From positions 5,427,001-5,491,000 of the forward strand of contig NC_020453.1 in assembly GCF_000344805.1 (NCBI RefSeq): a stretch of 64,000 bases of DNA. Reading direction: 5' to 3'. The translations under genes were made by a program, and so were the position numbers. Below the pieces are notes generated by a model that saw nothing but the letters and a program-made list of their open reading frames with translations, searched no databases and was not told the DNA's origin. Below are positions 42,586 through 51,447 of this stretch, piece after piece (the stretch's first letter is position 1; each line of letters starts with the position of its first letter). This DNA is from Bradyrhizobium oligotrophicum S58 (GTDB taxonomy: Bacteria; Pseudomonadota; Alphaproteobacteria; Rhizobiales; Xanthobacteraceae).

Positions 42586-42837
42586 CTACCCCAAGAGCTC
42601 CACCCGGTAATTCTCGATCACCGTGTTGGCGAGCAGCTTGTCGGCGGCCGCCTTGAGCGCAGCCTCCGCCTTGGCCTTGTCGGCACCGGCGAGCTCGATG
42701 TCGAACACCTTGCCCTGCCGCACGCTCGCGACGCCGTCGACGCCAAGCGATTTCAGGGCACCCTCGATCGCCTTACCCTGGGGATCGAGGACACCGGATT
42801 TCAGCGTCACCGTGACACGCGCTTTCACGTCATTCAC
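42586..42837 (-). CDS. purS: Phosphoribosylformylglycinamidine synthase subunit PurS
   Basis: The 83-residue protein (KARVTVTLKSGVLDPQGKAI near its start) is the small bridging subunit of the three-part FGAM synthase. It has the conserved VRQGKVFDIEL strand and DKLLANTVIENYRVE end. It follows purC by 15 bases in the same operon. Confidence 0.96.
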   Translation of the reverse strand: MNDVKARVTVTLKSGVLDPQGKAIEGALKSLGVDGVASVRQGKVFDIELAGADKAKAEAALKAAADKLLANTVIENYRVELLG

Positions 42838-42852
42838 CTCAGAAACTTGCCC

Positions 42853-43650
42853 TTAGCTCTTGACCAGGACCGGACCGGAGCCCGCCGGACGCTCGTTCTC
42901 GATGAGGATGCCGAGCCGCTTGGCGACCTCAGTATAGGCCTCCAGAAGGCCGCCAAGATCACGGCGGAAGCGGTCCTTGTCGAGCTTCTCGTTCGACTTG
43001 ATGTCCCACAACCGGCAGGAATCGGGGGAAATCTCGTCGGCGACGATGATCCGCATCATCTCGTTCTCGAACAGCCGGCCGCATTCCATCTTGAAATCGA
43101 CGAGGCGGATGCCGATGCCGAGGAAGAGCCCGGTCAGGAAGTCGTTGACGCGGATGGCGAGCGCCATGATGTCGTCGATCTCCTGGGGGGTGGCCCAGCC
43201 GAACGCGGTGATGTGCTCCTCCGACACCATAGGGTCGTTGAGCTGGTCGTTCTTGTAATAGAATTCGATGATCGAACGGGGCAGCTGGGTGCCTTCCTCG
43301 ATGCCGAGGCGCTGCGACAGCGAGCCCGCCGCCACGTTGCGCACGACGACCTCGAGCGGCACGATCTCGACCTCGCGAATCAGCTGCTCGCGCATGTTGA
43401 GCCGGCGGATGAAGTGAGTCGGCACGCCGATGTCGTTGAGGTGCTGAAACAGGTACTCCGAGATCCGGTTGTTGAGGACGCCCTTGCCTTCGATCACCTG
43501 GTGCTTCTTGGCATTGAAGGCGGTGGCGTCGTCCTTGAAGTGCTGGATCAGGGTGCCCGGCTCGGGACCTTCATAAAGGACCTTGGCCTTGCCTTCATAA
43601 ATGCGACGCCGACGGCTCATTGGGATGTACCGTGTTTTGTTGAAATCCAT
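42853..43650 (-). CDS. purC: SAICAR synthetase
   Basis: The 265-residue ATP-dependent enzyme joins CAIR to aspartate. The opening [20 protein letters not shown], the core [21 protein letters not shown], and DFKMECGR with [13 protein letters not shown] are characteristic. ATG at 43650 has GGAG upstream; the ATG ten codons later would remove an extra short N-terminus. It is first of the purC-purS-(ORF)-purQ operon and divergent from the DUF1476 gene. Confidence 0.97.
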   Translation of the reverse strand: MDFNKTRYIPMSRRRRIYEGKAKVLYEGPEPGTLIQHFKDDATAFNAKKHQVIEGKGVLNNRISEYLFQHLNDIGVPTHFIRRLNMREQLIREVEIVPLEVVVRNVAAGSLSQRLGIEEGTQLPRSIIEFYYKNDQLNDPMVSEEHITAFGWATPQEIDDIMALAIRVNDFLTGLFLGIGIRLVDFKMECGRLFENEMMRIIVADEISPDSCRLWDIKSNEKLDKDRFRRDLGGLLEAYTEVAKRLGILIENERPAGSGPVLVKS

Positions 43651-43932
43651 GAAATGGTGGGCTCCGGATGACTTTAGGACAGGACCACGACGGAGCTGCC
43701 GCGAGGGCCTGGACCTGAATGAAACAGAACAAGAACCGGGCCTGTGGGAAACCTATCTCATTGGTGTCCCGAGCACAATCGATCCAGACCGTGGGAGCGG
43801 AGTTTTACCGCCCTTCCCTGCGGCCCCGTATCCGTTGTATTGGCAAGGTGTTCCAATTATTTAGGCGTGCGGACACCGACCCGCAACCGCCTGCGCGGTT
43901 AACCCTTTTCGGCAACACTGGAAGTTCCGGCC

Positions 43933-44256
43933 ATGACGACGTTCGATAAGCGCGAGGACGCCTTCGAGAGGCAATTCGCCCATGACGAGGAATTGAAATT
44001 CAAGGCGGAAGCCCGCCGCAACAAGCTCCTCGGCCTGTGGGCGGCCGAAAAGCTCGGCAAGAGCGGCGCGGACGCCGATGCCTATGCCAAAGAGGTCGTC
44101 GCGGCCGATTTCGAGGAAGCCGGCGATGCCGACGTGCTTCGCAAGGTGCTGGGCGATCTCACCGCCAAGGGTGCCGCCGTCACCGAGGCGGACGTGCGCG
44201 CCAAGATGAGCGACCTGCTCGCGACCGCCGTGGCCCAGATCAAGGCGGGACAGTGA
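43933..44256 (+). CDS. DUF1476 protein (F1-ATPase zeta-type inhibitor)
   Basis: The 107-residue helical protein begins MTTFDKREDAFERQFAHDEE, the hallmark of the alphaproteobacterial zeta subunit that blocks ATP hydrolysis by F1-ATPase. The basic LKFKAEARRNKLLGLWAAEKLG helix and a four-helix remainder agree. The inhibitory N-terminus looks complete. It is monocistronic, with a GC-rich promoter gap shared with purC. Confidence 0.93.
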   Translation: MTTFDKREDAFERQFAHDEELKFKAEARRNKLLGLWAAEKLGKSGADADAYAKEVVAADFEEAGDADVLRKVLGDLTAKGAAVTEADVRAKMSDLLATAVAQIKAGQ

Positions 44257-44262
44257 GAAGAA

Positions 44263-44368
44263 GCGAATAGCGACGGGAGGCGAATAGCGAATGGCGAGTA
44301 GCGAATAGGGAGATCCTTCCCCGACCGCTACGCCCTGCTCGCTATTCGCACTCCCTGTTCGCTACTCT
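44263..44368. repeat. Short tandem and inverted GCGAATAG repeats
   Basis: GCGAATAGCGA-type units occur four or more times, followed by the inverted CTCGCTATTCGC and TTCGCTACTC. The cluster separates the convergent DUF1476 and cynS genes and could fold into a hairpin that ends both transcripts. Confidence 0.75.
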
Positions 44369-44850
44369 TCCTTGAAGCCATATTCCGGCACGTTGCCGCT
44401 GGCGCCGTAATATTTGTACGGCAGGAACTTGCCCGACATCGAGATCTTGACGCGATCGCCCTTCGGATTGGGCAGGCGCTCCATCACCATGTCGAAATCG
44501 ATCGCCGACATGATGCCGTCGCCGAACTCCTCCTGGATCAATTCCTTCCACGCCGGGCCGTTGATCATCACGAGCTCGTAGAAGCGGTAGATCAAAGGAT
44601 CGGTCGGCGGCATCTGCACGCCCTCGCCCCGCATCGGCGTCTCGTTCAGCATCGAGATTTCGCTCTTGGAGAGGCCGAACAGCTCGCCGGCGTTGGCCGC
44701 CTGCGGCTTGGTCAGCTTCATCTGGCCGAGAATGGCGCCGACGATCAGCACCTCGGAATAGCCGCCGATCTGCTCGCAGATGTACTTCCAGCTCCAGCCC
44801 TTCTCGCGCTTGATGTCGAGCAGCTTCTCGGTGAGGTCGGATCGCTTCAT
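44362..44850 (-). CDS. cynS: Cyanase
   Basis: The 162-residue enzyme decomposes cyanate with bicarbonate to ammonia and CO2. All three catalytic residues known from the E. coli enzyme are present at the expected offset: Arg89, Glu92 (YRFYELVMINGPAWKEL) and Ser115 (GDGIMSAIDFD). The N-terminal helical region and C-terminal FLPYKYYGASG are normal. It is the last gene after the ABC importer, 46 bases downstream, so the importer probably supplies cyanate. Confidence 0.96.
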   Translation of the reverse strand: MKRSDLTEKLLDIKREKGWSWKYICEQIGGYSEVLIVGAILGQMKLTKPQAANAGELFGLSKSEISMLNETPMRGEGVQMPPTDPLIYRFYELVMINGPAWKELIQEEFGDGIMSAIDFDMVMERLPNPKGDRVKISMSGKFLPYKYYGASGNVPEYGFKEE

Positions 44851-44896
44851 GCTTGGTCTCCCTTGATGGGCCTTCGTTGAGGGTTTCTTCTGAGCG

Positions 44897-45802
44897 TCAG
44901 CGCGCGACCGCCTGCGGCGCGTCGCTCTCGGCCGGCTTGGACACGACGATCGTCGGCTCCGTCCGGCCAATCTTCACCACCGGCACCTTGCGCGGATCGT
45001 GATCGGGCGTCTCCGCGGTGAAGATCTTGCTGCGGCTGACGAGGAAGTCGATGATGTGGTTGCGCAGCGCGTAGTACAGCGGATGCCGGTGCAGGTCACC
45101 GCGCAGACGATCTTTCGGCAGCGGGTTCTCGACGATCTCCGCCAACACCGCGCCGGGCCCGTTGGTCATCAGCACGATCTTGTCGGCCAGATAGATCGCC
45201 TCGTCGACGTCGTGGGTGATCATGAACACGGTCTGCCCGGTCTCGACGCAGATGCGCCGGACCTCGTCCTGCAAGGTCCCGCGCGTCAGCGCATCCAGCG
45301 CCGAGAACGGCTCGTCCATCAGCATGATCTTCGGTGTGATCGCCAACGCCCGGGCAATGCCAACGCGCTGCTTCATGCCGCCGGACAGCTCCGACGGCCG
45401 CTTGTGCTCGGAGCCGGCGAGGCCGACGAGTTCGATGTATTTCAGCGCATGCGCCTTGACCTTGGCGCGATCCCATTTGCGCCATTTGGATGAGACCGCA
45501 TAGGCGACGTTGCCGAGCACGGTCCGCCACGGCAGCAGCGCATGGCTCTGGAAGATGACGGCGCGGTCGAGGCTGGGGCCTTCGATGGCCTGGCCGTCGA
45601 CGACGACCACGCCCTCGCTCGGCGCATCGAGCCCGGCGAGGATGTTGAGCACCGTCGTCTTGCCGCAGCCGGAATGCCCGATCACGCAGACGAACTCGCC
45701 GCGGGTCATGCCGAGCCACAGGTTCTCGAAGATCGTCGTGCTGCGCGCGCCATCATAACGCTTGGCAATGCCCTCGATGGAGATGAATTTGTCGGAGGTC
45801 AT
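44897..45802 (-). CDS. NrtD/SsuB-type ABC transporter ATPase
   Basis: The 301-residue ATPase has Walker [11 protein letters not shown]-loop LPWRTVLGN, signature LSGGMKQRV, Walker B IMLMDEPF and the H-loop THDVDEA. It matches the NrtD/CynD/TauB class. A C-terminal extension of about 50 residues after residue 250 lacks a known domain. It is separated from the permease by a 273-base gap holding a repeat. With the permease and binding protein it would import nitrate, cyanate or a sulfonate. Confidence 0.93.
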   Translation of the reverse strand: MTSDKFISIEGIAKRYDGARSTTIFENLWLGMTRGEFVCVIGHSGCGKTTVLNILAGLDAPSEGVVVVDGQAIEGPSLDRAVIFQSHALLPWRTVLGNVAYAVSSKWRKWDRAKVKAHALKYIELVGLAGSEHKRPSELSGGMKQRVGIARALAITPKIMLMDEPFSALDALTRGTLQDEVRRICVETGQTVFMITHDVDEAIYLADKIVLMTNGPGAVLAEIVENPLPKDRLRGDLHRHPLYYALRNHIIDFLVSRSKIFTAETPDHDPRKVPVVKIGRTEPTIVVSKPAESDAPQAVAR

Positions 45803-45830
45803 CCTCGAACTCTCCACGAAGCACGTGCGC

Positions 45831-46035
45831 TCCCTCTCCCCGTTCTTACAGGGTCGCGACGAGCTTCGCTCGCGCTGAGAGGGTCGGGGTGAGGGGCAGC
45901 CCCGCGAGAGGTGCGCGTGGAGCGTAGAGGTAAGGGGCCGGCGCTCCGGGAGTGTACGTCGAGAGACCTGTACCCCCTCACCCGGATCGCCCGCTGACGC
46001 GCGCGATCCGACCTCTCTCCGCAGGCGGGGAGAGG
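45831..46035. repeat. Intergenic palindromic repeat (family F) inside the importer operon
   Basis: CTCCCTCTCCCCGTTCTTAC at the left and GGCGGGGAGAGGTAAGA at the right, with inner GGGTCGGGGTGAGGGGCA / TACCCCCTCACCCGGATCGC. I recall the family from rhizobial genomes. Confidence 0.75.
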
Positions 46036-46075
46036 TAAGAAGGCAGCTTCGCTTGGGATCACGACCGTCATACCC

Positions 46076-46915
46076 CTACTCCGGAAACGTCACGAGCCGC
46101 GAGACTCGGGCCAGGATCTGGTCCAGCGCCATGCCGACGAGACCGATCAGCAGGATGGCGATGATCACGTTGGTGATCGACAGGTTATTCCACTCGTTCC
46201 AGACGAAGTAGCCGATGCCGGTGCCGCCGACGAGCATCTCGGCGGCGACGATCACGAGCCAGGCGATGCCGATCGAGATCCGCATGCCCGTCAGGATCGT
46301 CGGCGCTGCGGCGGGCAGGATGACCGTGAAGGCCCGGCGAAAATTCCCGACTTCGAGCGTGCGGGCGACGTTGATCCACTCCTTGCGGACGCTGGCGACG
46401 CCGAAGGCGGTGTTGATCAGCATCGGCCACACCGAGCAGATGAAGATCACGAAGATCGCCGACAGGCTGGAATCCTTGATCGTGTAGAGCGCGAGCGGCA
46501 TCCAGGCGAGCGGCGAGATCGGTTTGAGGATCTGGATGAACGGATCGAGCGCCTTGCTCATCAAGGGCGACATGCCGATCAGGAAGCCGAGCGGAATCGC
46601 GATCGCCACAGCAATCAGATAGCCGAGCATGACCCGTCCCAGCGAGAAGGCGAGCTGGATGCCGAGGCCTTTGTCGTTCGGTCCATTGTCATAGAATGGC
46701 CGCTTGAGATGCTCCCACAGCTTGACGCCGACATCGAGCGGCCCGGGCATCGCGGATTTGCCCTGCGTGGCGGTCAGTCCCATCAGCTTGGCGTATTCGG
46801 GACTCATGGTGGCGGTCGTGCCCGTGCTGCGCGTGGCGAGGTGCCAGGCCCCGAGGAACACGGCGAGCAGCACGATGGAGACCACGGCGGCGCGCAGGCG
46901 GAGTGAGGCGGTCAT
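46076..46915 (-). CDS. NrtB/SsuC-type ABC transporter permease
   Basis: The 279-residue protein has six helices and the permease EAA-like loop INVARTLEVGNFRRAFTVI, plus AWLVIVAAEMLVGGTGIGYF typical of nitrate/taurine-type permeases. A long periplasmic segment follows the first helix (residues 30-75). Start is the ATG with GGGGCGACG upstream. It lies between two intergenic repeats in the importer operon. Confidence 0.93.
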   Translation of the reverse strand: MTASLRLRAAVVSIVLLAVFLGAWHLATRSTGTTATMSPEYAKLMGLTATQGKSAMPGPLDVGVKLWEHLKRPFYDNGPNDKGLGIQLAFSLGRVMLGYLIAVAIAIPLGFLIGMSPLMSKALDPFIQILKPISPLAWMPLALYTIKDSSLSAIFVIFICSVWPMLINTAFGVASVRKEWINVARTLEVGNFRRAFTVILPAAAPTILTGMRISIGIAWLVIVAAEMLVGGTGIGYFVWNEWNNLSITNVIIAILLIGLVGMALDQILARVSRLVTFPE

Positions 46916-46933
46916 ACGTCGCCCCACCAACAG

Positions 46934-47060
46934 CTGTCGTCCCTGCGAACGCAGGGACCCATAACCACCGCCGGCAGTTGGTGGAAAAGATTGTCGCTAC
47001 CGCCCCTACCCCAAGACAGGTCACGGCGTATGGGTCCCCGCGTTCGCGGGGACGACAGCG
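46934..47060. repeat. Intergenic palindromic repeat, family D copy 2, inside the importer operon
   Basis: CTGTCGTCCCTGCGAACGCA at the left and CGCGTTCGCGGGGACGACAG at the right, with GGGACCCATAACCACCG and its near mirror GTATGGGTCCCCG. Confidence 0.85.
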
Positions 47061-47096
47061 GTGGCCTGGTCGGCAGCGTCACGTCTAACTCCCCCA

Positions 47097-48482
47097 TCAC
47101 GACGCCTTCTTGATCTTGAAGCTGGCGACGTAGTCATCCGGCTTGGTCGGATCGAACGGCTTGCCCATCACCGAGAACGACTTGTAGGAGTCTTTCGGCG
47201 GCGTCAGGCCCATCTCGGTCATGACCTTGCGGGTGTCGGTGGCGAGATAGATCTGCTCTGCGACCGATTTGTAGTCGACGTCGCCCTTGATCTGGCCCCA
47301 GCGCTTCATCTGGGTCAGCATCCACACCGCGAAGGACTGCCACGGGAACGGATCGAAATCGACCCGCTTCGGATCGGTCTTCACCCCGCCGAGGCCGTCG
47401 GCATAGGTGCCGGTCAGGACCTGCTCCAGCACCGTCACCGGCGCGTTGATGTAGTTGGCCGGCGCGATCGCCTCGGCGATCTGCTTGCGGTTCTCGGCCT
47501 TCGCCGCGTACGCCGTTGCATCGACGATGGCGCGGGTCAGCGCGGCAAAGCTGTTCGGGGCGGCCGTGATGAACTCGCGGCTGGCCGCGAAGCTGCAGCA
47601 GGGATGGCCGTCCCAGATCTCCTTGGACAGGATGTGCAGGAAGCCGACACCGTCATAGATCGCACGCTGGCAGATATTGTCGGGCGCCAGGAAGCCGTCG
47701 ATGTTGTCGGCGCGCAGGTTCGCCACCATCTCCGGCGGCGGCACCGAGCGCAGCTGAACATCGGTATCAGGATCGATGCCGTGCTCCGCGAGATAGTACC
47801 GCAGCAGATAATTGTGCATCGAATAGTCGAATGGAATGGCGAACTTCATGCCCTTCCAATCCTTGGGATCGCGCTTGTCCTTGTGCTTCATCGCCAGCAC
47901 GATGCCCTGCCCGTTGATGTTCTCGATCGCAGGCACGGTGAACGGGATCGGCTGCGCACCGAGGCCGAGCGAGATCGCGATCGGCATCGGCGCCAGCATG
48001 TGCGAGGCGTCATATTCCTTGTTGATGGTCTTGTCGCGGATCACGGCCCAGCCGGCGGTCTTGACGACCTCGACGTTCAGCCCGGCCTTGGCGTAGAAGC
48101 CGAGCGGCGCGGCCATGATGATCGGCGTCGCGCAGGTGATCGGGATGAAGCCAACCTTGAGGTCCTTCTTCTCCGGCGTGCCCGCTTCGGCGAAGGCTTC
48201 CGTCGCCGTCTTCAGCGGGAAAAACTGCGAAACCGCGGCGAGCGCCGTGGCGGCGCCCACCGACTTCAGGAACGCACGTCGCGTCGTGGCTTCCGGAAAT
48301 ACCGCGCGCAGCACGGCTGACGCCACGACGTTCTCATAACGCTTCTCATGAGAGAGGGCCACTGGCTCACAGCGCAGCGCCAGCGCGGCGTGCTCATGTT
48401 CGGCCGGACTGCGATGCTGGCCGCAAATACAACCGGCATTCACGTTTGCCTCGGCATCGAACGGATCATCGAAAATCGACAT
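47097..48482 (-). CDS. NrtA/CmpA-type substrate-binding protein with Cys-rich leader
   Basis: The 461-residue protein contains a Tat signal (TTRRAFLKSVGAATALAAV) that lies not at the start but after about 65 residues; this leader contains GCICGQHRSPAEH, a small Cys/His cluster. The mature region is an NrtA-like binding domain: VGFIPITCATPIIMAAPLG, MHNYLLRYYLAEHG and DNIDGFLAPDNICQRAIYDG. Homologues bind nitrate, bicarbonate or cyanate. Cyanase downstream favours cyanate here. AAGGGG precedes the ATG. Confidence 0.92.
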   Translation of the reverse strand: MSIFDDPFDAEANVNAGCICGQHRSPAEHEHAALALRCEPVALSHEKRYENVVASAVLRAVFPEATTRRAFLKSVGAATALAAVSQFFPLKTATEAFAEAGTPEKKDLKVGFIPITCATPIIMAAPLGFYAKAGLNVEVVKTAGWAVIRDKTINKEYDASHMLAPMPIAISLGLGAQPIPFTVPAIENINGQGIVLAMKHKDKRDPKDWKGMKFAIPFDYSMHNYLLRYYLAEHGIDPDTDVQLRSVPPPEMVANLRADNIDGFLAPDNICQRAIYDGVGFLHILSKEIWDGHPCCSFAASREFITAAPNSFAALTRAIVDATAYAAKAENRKQIAEAIAPANYINAPVTVLEQVLTGTYADGLGGVKTDPKRVDFDPFPWQSFAVWMLTQMKRWGQIKGDVDYKSVAEQIYLATDTRKVMTEMGLTPPKDSYKSFSVMGKPFDPTKPDDYVASFKIKKAS

Positions 48483-48531
48483 GTGCTGCGCCCCTTTGTC
48501 ACACCTGCGCTGACTGCGCCCTCGAACGGCT

Positions 48532-48561
48532 CATCCGGCCGCATTTTTCAGCGGCCGGATG
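48532..48561. terminator. Strong hairpin between rhodanese and importer genes
   Basis: CATCCGGCCGC and GCGGCCGGATG form a perfect 11-base-pair stem with an eight-base loop. It follows the rhodanese stop by 17 bases on the minus strand. No U-run follows, so it may attenuate rather than end transcription. Confidence 0.55.
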
Positions 48562-48578
48562 TGCATATCATGCAGCTT

Positions 48579-49454
48579 CTATGCCGCTTTGCTGGTCAGC
48601 GCCGGCGTTGGCAGGCCCTCTTCGATCGGCAGCGACGGGTCGCGCGACCACTCGTTCCACGAGCCGAAGTACATGCGCACATCCTTCACGCCGGCGTTCT
48701 TCAGTGCGAGGAACGTGTTCGACGCGCGTGCGCCCTTGAAGCAGTAGAGATAGACCGGCGTGTCGACCGTGATGCCGACGGTGGCGCATTCGGCGAGGAT
48801 CTCGTCCTTCGACTTGAAGCGCGGGCCTTCCCCGGTCGGCTTCATCATGCGGTACCATTCGAGCCAGACGGCGCCGGGGATGCGCCCCTTGCGCGGGCAG
48901 AAATCCTTGCCGTAGGGCGAGGACGAGTCCCCGATCCACTCGTCGACATCGCGGACGTCGAGGATCGCGATGGCCGGATTGCCGACGGCGGCCAGCATGG
49001 CCTTGGCGTCGATCAGGATGCTGCCCGCCTCCGGCACGATCGCGAACGAAGCCTTGGTTGGCGACGGCACATCTGTGGTCACCGGCATGCCGGCGGCGAC
49101 CCAGGCGTCGTAGCCGCCGTGCAGCACCTTGACCTTGGGATAGCCGAGCATGGTCAGCAGGAAGTAGCCGCGGCACGACTGGCCGAAGCCGGAGTTCATC
49201 GACTGCTCATAGACGATTGCGGTCTCGCTGCCGGACAGGCCAGCTGCGCCGAACGCGTCGGCGAACTTGGTCTTCAGTTCTTCCATGCCTTCGGGAGTCG
49301 ACGTCGCGAGATAGGTGAAGATCTCATGGACGTTGACGGCGCCGGGAAGATGTCCCGCACCATAGGCGTCGGGATTGCGCGTGTCGATCACGACACACGG
49401 CTCGGTCTTGATGAACTCGGCGAGTTCGCCGGCAGTAATCAGAACGTCCGTCAT
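48579..49454 (-). CDS. Tandem-domain sulfurtransferase (rhodanese)
   Basis: The 291-residue protein has two rhodanese domains; the first (VVIDTRNPDAYGAGHLPGAV) is inactive, and the second (AILDVRDVDEWIG) has the active-site loop YCFKGARAS with the persulfide-forming Cys at about 241. It transfers sulfane sulfur to cyanide or a thiol. It shares strand with the ACAD-like and OsmC genes, 48 bases after the former. AGGAGAGG precedes the ATG. Confidence 0.92.
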   Translation of the reverse strand: MTDVLITAGELAEFIKTEPCVVIDTRNPDAYGAGHLPGAVNVHEIFTYLATSTPEGMEELKTKFADAFGAAGLSGSETAIVYEQSMNSGFGQSCRGYFLLTMLGYPKVKVLHGGYDAWVAAGMPVTTDVPSPTKASFAIVPEAGSILIDAKAMLAAVGNPAIAILDVRDVDEWIGDSSSPYGKDFCPRKGRIPGAVWLEWYRMMKPTGEGPRFKSKDEILAECATVGITVDTPVYLYCFKGARASNTFLALKNAGVKDVRMYFGSWNEWSRDPSLPIEEGLPTPALTSKAA

Positions 49455-49502
49455 GGCAGGCCTCTCCTGGTGGGATGTGTTGGTGTGCCGTTCTCGCCGG
49501 CG

Positions 49503-50624
49503 TCAGCCGTCGGCGAGCATCTTGCGGAGCTGTTTGGTCGCGGGGGTCACGATCGCGACGAAATAGGCCTCGCGCAGGCGACGTTCGGCGCGATTGCCCT
49601 TGAGGTAGCCGCGCGCTCCGCAATGGAGCATCGCGGCATGAGCCGCAGCGACGCTGGCCTCGCCGGCCCGCAGGCGCAGAGCAACGACCTTGCGCCAGTA
49701 GGTCTCGTCGGTGTTGTAGGGATCAGCGGCGAGAATGGCCGTCTCAGTTGCGAGCTCGTCGGCGAGCGCACGGAAGTCGACCGGCTGTTGCGGCAGATAG
49801 CGGTTGACGTGGCCGAGCGGCGCCGCGACCTCCTGCATGATCTTGATGCAGTCCTTGATCAGGCCGAGCGCCATGCCGGCCTGCAGCAGGATGAAGCCGG
49901 CCCGGATCTTCTTCACGAACGGACCAGCGGGATCGGCGAGGATCAATTCGTCCGGCACGAACAGGTCGCGGAACTGGATGCCGTAGGTGCCGGTGCCGTC
50001 CATTGCCAGGAACGGCTGGCATGGCTGCAAGGTCACCGCCGGATCGGCGCAATCGGCGACGAACATCACGATCTCGCCGGGCGCATCCTCGCGTTCGAAG
50101 ATGGTGCCGAACATGTGGTCCGGCCCCAGGTTCGAGACCCAGGGCAGCGCCCCGCGCACGACGTAGCCGCCCTCGACCTTCCGGCCCTTCAGCTTGAGCT
50201 TCTCGATGCCGAAGAAGCTCTTCATCGGGTTGGAAAGCCCGGTGCCGCCAAGCAGCCGACCGCTCGCGACATCGTCGAGCAGACGCTCCTTCAGCGTTTC
50301 GTTCGACGAATTGGCGACGTACCAGACCAGCGTATTCTGGCACCACGCCATGAACGCCGAGGCGCCGCAGACCTCGCCGATCGCACCGATCGCGTCGATG
50401 GCGCAGTTGAGATCAGCCGCTCCATCTTCCGGCACGTGGCTGCTCCACGCACCGACCTCGCCGAAGCGGCGGAGCACGTCAGCCGGGTACACCGTTCCGG
50501 CGTCGATTCCGCAGGCCAGCGGCGCGAGCTCGTTGCGCGCGATCGCCGCGACCTGCTCCACGATCGACGGCACGGGCATCACGCCCGCGCCATCGATCGC
50601 CAGATGCTGTCCGAGTGAACCCAT
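49503..50624 (-). CDS. Acyl-CoA dehydrogenase-like flavoprotein
   Basis: The 373-residue protein has the three-part ACAD fold: helical N-terminus, a middle beta domain (GGTGLSNPMKSFFGIEKLKL, ALPWVSNLGPDHMFGTIF) and a C-terminal helical bundle. The catalytic glutamate of true dehydrogenases is not recognisable, and the substrate region is unusual, so it could be a DszC/SfnB-like flavin monooxygenase acting on a sulfur or nitrogen compound. It lies between OsmC and rhodanese genes. GGAGGA precedes the ATG. Confidence 0.8.
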   Translation of the reverse strand: MGSLGQHLAIDGAGVMPVPSIVEQVAAIARNELAPLACGIDAGTVYPADVLRRFGEVGAWSSHVPEDGAADLNCAIDAIGAIGEVCGASAFMAWCQNTLVWYVANSSNETLKERLLDDVASGRLLGGTGLSNPMKSFFGIEKLKLKGRKVEGGYVVRGALPWVSNLGPDHMFGTIFEREDAPGEIVMFVADCADPAVTLQPCQPFLAMDGTGTYGIQFRDLFVPDELILADPAGPFVKKIRAGFILLQAGMALGLIKDCIKIMQEVAAPLGHVNRYLPQQPVDFRALADELATETAILAADPYNTDETYWRKVVALRLRAGEASVAAAHAAMLHCGARGYLKGNRAERRLREAYFVAIVTPATKQLRKMLADG

Positions 50625-50657
50625 GACGTCCTCCGCTTCTCAGGCACTCAACCCAGA

Positions 50658-51200
50658 TCAGATCCCGACTTCGAGATTGACCGGGCGCGTGAAGGTGTTG
50701 GCGACCGGCGACCACTTCTTCACGTGATCGACCAGGGCCTGAACCTCGTCCTTGGAGATGCCTTCGCACTCCATGTCTACCTTGACGCGCACATCGGTGA
50801 AGCCGACCGGCTTCTCGCTCACGTCGCCTGTGCCCCAGACAGCGGTGATGTTGAGGTCGCCTTCGAGCTCCAGTTCGAGCTTGTTGACGGTCCAGCCGCG
50901 ATGCACGGCGTTGGCGTGCAGGCCGACGGCCAGGCACGAGCCGAGCGCGGCCAACGAGGCTTCCGACGGATTCGGCGCAGTGTCGTCGCCGAGCAGGCCC
51001 GGCGGCTCGTCAACGATGTAGGGTGCGAGGTTGCGGATGTAGTTGGCGTGACGAAACTTGCCTTCGGCCACGGTCTTGCACTTCAGGGTCTTGATGACCT
51101 TGGGGTTGGCCTTGCCGTTGGCGATGAGCTGTTCGAGCCCACCTTTGTCGATGGGGGCGAGGCAGCCCGTCAAAGCCGTCTTTTGAACCACAGCGGTCAT
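50658..51200 (-). CDS. OsmC family protein
   Basis: The 180-residue protein shows the OsmC/Ohr fold, with SEASLAALGSCLAVGLHANAV containing the Cys of the active pair and the late LVDHVKKWSPVANTFTRPV. The second Cys usually seen in Ohr is not obvious, so a peroxidase role is uncertain; other OsmC members bind sulfur compounds. It leads the operon opposite the TetR gene, and GGGAGAG precedes the ATG. Confidence 0.88.
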   Translation of the reverse strand: MTAVVQKTALTGCLAPIDKGGLEQLIANGKANPKVIKTLKCKTVAEGKFRHANYIRNLAPYIVDEPPGLLGDDTAPNPSEASLAALGSCLAVGLHANAVHRGWTVNKLELELEGDLNITAVWGTGDVSEKPVGFTDVRVKVDMECEGISKDEVQALVDHVKKWSPVANTFTRPVNLEVGI

Positions 51201-51447
51201 CTCATTTCTCTCCCTGGGATGAGGATACCGAACGGTCTGTATCCTGCACGAAGCGTGCCAGCGAGACCGGATTTCAAAAGGCGGAATGATCTTCGCGGCT
51301 TACACGATCATGGCGGAACGGCGTCTGCTCCCGCCTGCTCAAGTGCGATGCAGAATGCTGCCCATCGCGATCAAATTGAGCGCAACGCCGCCCCAACGGC
51401 ATCAGCAGTCTTGCTGACTCGGGCGCACAGCGATTAAGCTTGCGCCC

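Noticed and set aside
48348..50618. A 756-codon plus-strand frame
   Set aside because: Antisense to the binding protein, rhodanese and ACAD-like genes, all of which carry clear family motifs.
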